A stretch of 64,000 nt of DNA from Glycine soja (lineage: Eukaryota > Streptophyta > Magnoliopsida > Fabales > Fabaceae), in the NCBI RefSeq assembly GCF_004193775.1, contig NC_041021.1, forward strand, positions 20,180,632-20,244,631, read 5' to 3'. The position numbers were made by a program, and so were the translations under genes. The notes below the pieces were generated by a model. It saw only the letters and a list, made by a program, of their open reading frames with translations, was not told the DNA's origin and ran no database searches. Below are positions 59,263 to 64,000 of the stretch, piece after piece. Position 1 is the stretch's first letter; each line of letters starts with the position of its first letter.

Positions 59263-61466
59263 TGTCGCAACCTACCCTTCTGTGGGAGGGTGACGTGAGA
59301 CTCACGGGTGCGTCTTCCAAGAAAGGAAAATGCGTGGAGTCACCACCAACATTTATTCGAGGAAAACGTCAGAAAAACCGGAAAGGTGTGGTCTATGAAC
59401 TTTAAGTGTGAAAGGTATGGGAGTTGTTTTTACGCACGGGGAAGGTATTAGCACCCCACGCATCCGTCACAAGGGACGGAAGCCTTTAACCAAGTGTGCA
59501 ATATCATGTCTTCGATTTGTTTTATTTTCCCTTTTTTACGTGTTTATGTCTTTTTATGCCTTTTGTATTTTTTATCTTTTTGTGGTCGACAAGAGTGTTT
59601 CCCTCGCTCCTACGTATCCTCAATTGCAATGAGGAAATCATACCTATGTTGTTCTTTGAGAACTAAACGTTGGTTAAGTTGTTTTGATCTTTTTCTGCAA
59701 GATCGATTTTAACTGCACAAAAGTCGTTTAAGGCGTTGGACCATTTAAACAATCTTTTGATTCTTTTGAAAGGACAGAAACATTAAGATGTTGGACCATT
59801 AACGATCTGTTTTGTTTTTGAAAGGAGAGAAACGTTAAGGCGTTGGACCATTAACGATCTCTTGGGGTGGTCAACAAAAGCGGAGCTTTTGCTCCTACGT
59901 ATCCTCAATTGCGATGAGGAAATTAGACCTACGTAGTTCTTGCAAAAGCGGTAAAGTTACATGTTGATTTTATGCTTTTGAACGGTCCATGTTAACCGAT
60001 AAAAGCAAAGAGGATTGTTTAAGGCGTTAAACCTTAAAACGGTCTTTAGTGATTTTTGCGGACAAAGCTTGATTTGTGAGTTGATTTTAGTTTTAGTTTC
60101 ACTTAGGTTATTAGTCAATTCATTCAAGGAAACTTCCAAAGAAAAACGTTCGATTGATTTTTTTATTATTTTATTCAAAGATATTTTGATTATTTTCTTA
60201 TTATATTTTCAAGATATTTTGATTATTTTATTATTATTTTTCCTTTTTTGGTTTAACTGTGGTTACAGTGCGAACGATCGGTTAGATTTTGCTTTAACAG
60301 TGATTAAACGACATTACAACACAAATGATCGGTTGAAATTCATTTTATCATTTATTAGGCGAGATAACGGCTTAAATAAACGATTAATGCACGTTAAAAA
60401 CGGAAGAAAAGAAAACCGAAAGTGAACGAAATAAAGTTGAAAGCTAACAAAACAAGAAATGAATTGAAAGTCTCGGATTCAGAAACTTATCGGTTGAAGA
60501 ACAAAGTACGAACAAAAAAGGGATGAAGAACGGCGGAAAACATTCACGGATTTGCTCACGAAAACATCTCAGAAGCGTTACGGAAGTACCTCGACTAGGA
60601 TTTTCTTCACGAAAAAAAAAATTTCACCCAAAATAGCTGAAATGCATAGCCAAGGGGGTTAGGGACCCTTTGCAACAGCCTCCCTTCGCCTATTTATAGG
60701 AAAAGGGGGAGGAGGTTGTCGCCCAGCTCGCCCAGGCGAGCTGGGTTGCTTCCTCCTTAAGTAACCTACCTTCCAAAATGTTCTGGAAGAGCCCAGCTTC
60801 CCAAATGCTATTTGCACCCCCATATTGATAAGTTCACCCCCCCTCTTTCGCAATTTACAGAAAAGTTACAGAAGCCTTACGAAAGCATATAGGACTTGAC
60901 TTTCTTCTATTTTCTCTTCCTTCTCACCCCTATTAACTGAAATATTCTTATTTAGGGTTACGAGAATTTTATGGAAGCATTACGGAAGCCTTACGAAAGC
61001 ATATAGGACTTGATTTTCCTCTTTTTCCTCTTCCCTTTCACCAATATTAAGTGAAATATGCTTACCCAAGGTTTTTGAAAATATTACGGAAGCATTACAG
61101 AAGCCCTGGAAACCATTTTTCAACAAAACGTGGAGGATCTTGATAAGTTCACCCCCCCCCCTTTGCTAAATACACTCCCATTTATTTACACACCCCCCGC
61201 TTTGCTAAATACACTTCCATTTTCATGTTTTTGACCGGTTTCTTCCCGAAACATCTCAAAACTTTACGAATTACACAATGATACTCTTTTTGCCCTCCGG
61301 AATGTTGCAGGCCTTTACGAATTACGCAAAAATGCTCTTTTCGACTTTCGGAATGTTGCAGAACTTTACGGATTGCGCAACAATGCTTGTTTCGAGGGTT
61401 CTGAAGGGAGCAAACAAGGTTCAAGGTCCGACCGCCAGTACTCCCGGACGAAATTAGGGTATGACA
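59263..61466 (-). repeat. Ogre-type solo LTR, 2204 bp
   Basis: TGTCGCAACC to GTATGACA with a perfect CATAA duplication (59258-59262, 61467-61471). Related to the LTRs of C but older; it retains GCTCGCCCAGGCGAGC (60726-60741) upstream of a minus-strand TATA (CCTATAAATA at 60691-60700) and two hairpin modules (59585-59655 decayed, 59870-59936). Confidence 0.93.
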
Positions 61467-62127
61467 CATAACAATATAGGTTGCAAAACCTGCCCTCTAG
61501 AAATGAAGTTAAAGTGGTCTTTTATTGTTTTTGGTCACTTCTTTAATGTGTTTTAAAGCCGAATGGAGTTCCAAAAGTTTTCTTGTTGGCTTCATTGACA
61601 TGAAAAAATATGGGATTGAATCATTATTTGAACCAAAATATCTAAGACACATGACAATCTAAGTGCCAAAAGTTGCACCCATGGAATGAAATTTTAATGT
61701 AAAAGTATTTTTCTATTGTATCTGGCTACTTCTTTAATGTGTTTTAAGGCCAAATGGAGATCCAATAATTTTCTTGTTGGATTCATTGACATGAAAAATA
61801 TCAGAGTGCATCATTATTTGAACCAAAATATCTAACACACATAACAATCGAGGTGTCAAAATTTGCCATCATGGAATGAAATTTTGAAGTAAAAGTAATT
61901 TTTTCTTGTTTGTGGCCATTTTATTAGTGTGGAAGGCCAAATGGAATCCCAGTGTTTTTCTTGTGTTTCATTGACATGAAAAATATGAGAATGAATCATT
62001 ATTTGAAAAAAAACTTGATACAGATAATAATATAGGTTCCAAAATTTGCTCCCATGGAATGAAATTTTTGAAGTGAAGTGATATTTTTCTTGTTTTTAGC
62101 CACTTCATTAATGCGTAAGGCCGAATG
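61467..62127 (+). repeat. ~185-bp tandem array, right part
   Basis: About 3.5 further units, ending in GCGTAAGGCCGAATG where a SIRE-type LTR begins. Confidence 0.88.
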
Positions 62128-63042
62128 TGTTGGACCTTGTGGCCTCAATAATCTTAAGAGGGATAGGCTTAGAATGCAGAAGAAGCAACAACAATCAATT
62201 TAACAATGTTCTTTAAACATGAAAGACACAATTGATTGCAACAAAATAAATAAGATAAGGGAAGAGAGAATGCAAACATAATTTTATACTGGTTCGGCCA
62301 CTTCCCGTGCCTACGTCCAGTACTCAAGCAACCCACTTGAGATTTCCACTATCTTTGTAAAATCCTTTACAAAGTCTGAACCACACAGGTACAACCCATC
62401 CCTTGTGTTCAGATGCTTTACAACAAGAGACTCACAATCTCTTAGCCAATCTCATTGAATAAGAAGAATGGAAGAAGAATTCTCTCTTCAAGAGAACAAT
62501 ATTACAATGAAGATTCATGGATGAACTCTTAATGGATTTGCAAGTGTTTGCCCAAGAGTTCTTGAGAGAGCATTTTACAATGAAGTTCTCTTGGAATCTC
62601 TCTCATTTTCTTTTGAGAGGATAAGACATTTTTGCCAAGCAAAACTCTCTCTTAAATTCGTGCCCAAGTCACCTATTTATAGGCCTTTGATGACCATTCA
62701 CAAATCCAATGAAAAGATGTGACTGTTGGCTGATTTTCTGAAAATTCTCCACTGGTAATCGATTACATGTTGAAAATTCAAATTCAAAACCTTTTTTAAT
62801 AGCTATTTCTCAACCCTGTCTTCTAGTAATCGATTACACAGCCTGGTAATCGATTACCAAAGCCTTGCATGTCTTGAAAACACTTTGTTTCAAGGCAAGG
62901 CTTGATCTTGAGTTAATCTTGAAGCAAAGCTTTGTTTGTTGAAGCAATCTTGTATTAATCTTGAAGCCATGCTTATCTTTTGAAGCAACTTTGTTTGATT
63001 CTTCTTTTGACATCATCAAAATCGTGTATACATACATTCACA
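62128..63042 (-). repeat. SIRE-type LTR (minus), 915 bp
   Basis: Plus-strand text TGTTGGACCTTGTGGCC...CATTCACA. It shares GGTTCGGCCAC and GCCTACGTCCAGT with the LTR at 24699, has TAATCGATTA palindromes (about 62755-62860) and a minus-strand TATA (CCTATAAATAGG near 62673-62684). Confidence 0.85.
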
Positions 63043-63361
63043 TTCTCCCCCTTTTTGATGATGACAAACATGTGATTTCTTCTCGACATCATCAAAGCTT
63101 GCATGATTCACATTCTCCCCCTTTGTCAAGCAAATTCTTTTTTATATCATCAAAACCTGCATGATTTACATTCTCCCCCTTTTTGATGATGACAAGCATT
63201 ATCCAAGGCTTGATCTTTTTGACATCATCAAAATCTTCATGATTTACATTCTCCCCCTTTTTGATGATGACAACCACCTGTAGGTTAGGAGCAACAACAA
63301 AGAAAAAATGTCTATTTGCATATAGTTTACTCCCCCTTGGTTTTGTAATGTTTGCTTATAT
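63043..63361 (-). repeat. Four copies of the PPT/LTR-junction motif
   Basis: TTCTCCCCCTTTTTGATGATG or a close variant occurs at about 63043, 63112, 63171 and 63250, each preceded by TTCACA or TTTACA. On the minus strand each is a PPT (AAAAAGGGGGAGAA). Confidence 0.8.
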
Positions 63362-64000
63362 AAGGCAATAGACTTAAACATTTGGGAAGCCGTAGAAATA
63401 GGGCCTTATATACCCACCACGGTAGAAAGAACCACAATAGATGGAAGCACAACAAGTGGAAGCACAACAATAGAAAAACCTAGAGATAGATGGTCTGAAG
63501 AGGATAGAAGACGAGTACAATATAATTTAAAAGCCAAAAACATAATTACATCTGCCCTGGGAATGGATGAATATTTCAGGGTTTCAAATTGTAAGAGTGC
63601 TAAGGAAATGCGAGACACTCTACAAGTAACACATGAAGGCACAATAGATGTTAAAAGATCTAGGATAAACAAATTAACTCATGAATATGAACTATTTAGG
63701 ATGAATGCAAATGAAAGCATTCAAGACATGCAAAAGAGGTTCACACATATAGTAAATCATCTTGCAGCCTTAGGGAAAGATTTTCAAAATGAAGATCTCA
63801 TAAACAAAGTATTAAGATGTCTAAGCAGAGAATGGCAACCTAAAGTAACAGCCATTACTGAATCAAGAGATTTATCTAACATGACTCTTGCTACTCTATT
63901 TGGAAAGTTACAAGAACACGAAATGGAATTGTTGAGATTAAATCAACATGAAGAAAATGACAAGAAAAAGAAGGGAATTGCTCTTAAAGCCTCATCTTCA
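63362..64000 (+). CDS. gag: SIRE-like gag fragment (UBN2-type), plus strand
   Basis: Open from about 63362 to the window end in the frame of NIWEAVEIGPYIPTTVERTT, with KEMRDTLQVTHEGTIDV, ESIQDMQKRFTHIVNHLAALG and FGKLQEHEMELLRLNQHE. It matches the minus-strand gag at 32003-32640 almost base for base, without that copy's stops (near 32498 and 32354). The N-terminal ~45 codons are missing; the sequence left of 63362 is instead a minus-oriented 3' end. The gag continues beyond the window. Known role: capsid protein of copia elements. Confidence 0.85.

Noticed and set aside
63406..63672. Minus-strand ORF opposite gag
   Set aside because: Antisense shadow of gag; the same shadow occurs opposite the gag at 32367-32618.

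Overview
The window looks like plant pericentromeric heterochromatin, most probably soybean or a close relative (Glycine). The reasons are Ogre/Tat-type Ty3-gypsy elements with the primer-binding site TGGCGACTCCACTGGGG, SIRE-type Ty1-copia elements whose LTRs carry many TAATCGATTA palindromes, a Cassandra TRIM with a 5S rRNA-like LTR segment, and Tekay-like LTRs starting TGTAACATCCC. The species call is inference. I see no host protein-coding gene, tRNA gene or full rRNA gene; nearly every base can be assigned to retroelements or to tandem repeats.

Layout. 1-14984 is plus-strand Ogre-like element A: the ORF1 C-terminus, gag, protease, RT-RNase H, a second RNase H, integrase, a post-pol promoter-like block, a small downstream ORF, 102-bp tandem repeats, a PPT and an LTR (13372-14984). 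That LTR is followed at once by a PBS, a leader and ORF1 of a second copy, B (to 16873), so A and B share one LTR. B breaks into an inverted post-pol block (16874-17500). From about 17500 to 34028 lies a minus-strand TGTAACACCC-type LTR region packed with nested insertions: a copia solo LTR (19135-20300), Cassandra (21071-24546, itself split by a 2.6-kb solo LTR), and a 9.2-kb SIRE-like copia (24699-33888). A 167-bp tandem array (34029-35945 and 53746-55420) is split by Ogre-like element C (35946-53745, minus strand), which has near-identical LTRs but no pol. A gypsy PPT and LTR start follow (55440-55468 on), then a ~185-bp tandem array (about 56240-62127) interrupted by an Ogre solo LTR (59263-61466). 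The window ends with a SIRE-type LTR (minus) joined to a plus-strand SIRE gag.

How the parts work together. A supplies recognisable but mutated Ogre enzymes. C has the cis elements (LTRs, PBS, leader hairpin, PPT) without enzymes, and its LTRs differ at only two positions, so it was probably mobilised recently in trans by an intact relative. Both A (gypsy) and the SIRE-like element (copia) carry an ORF that looks like the same plant-specific family downstream of pol, each preceded by a TATA box and by palindromes also found in LTR promoters. Six insertions have clear target-site duplications (CATAT, GGATG, AATAT, CGAGG, TCCTA, CATAA); Cassandra has a partial one (GAGT).
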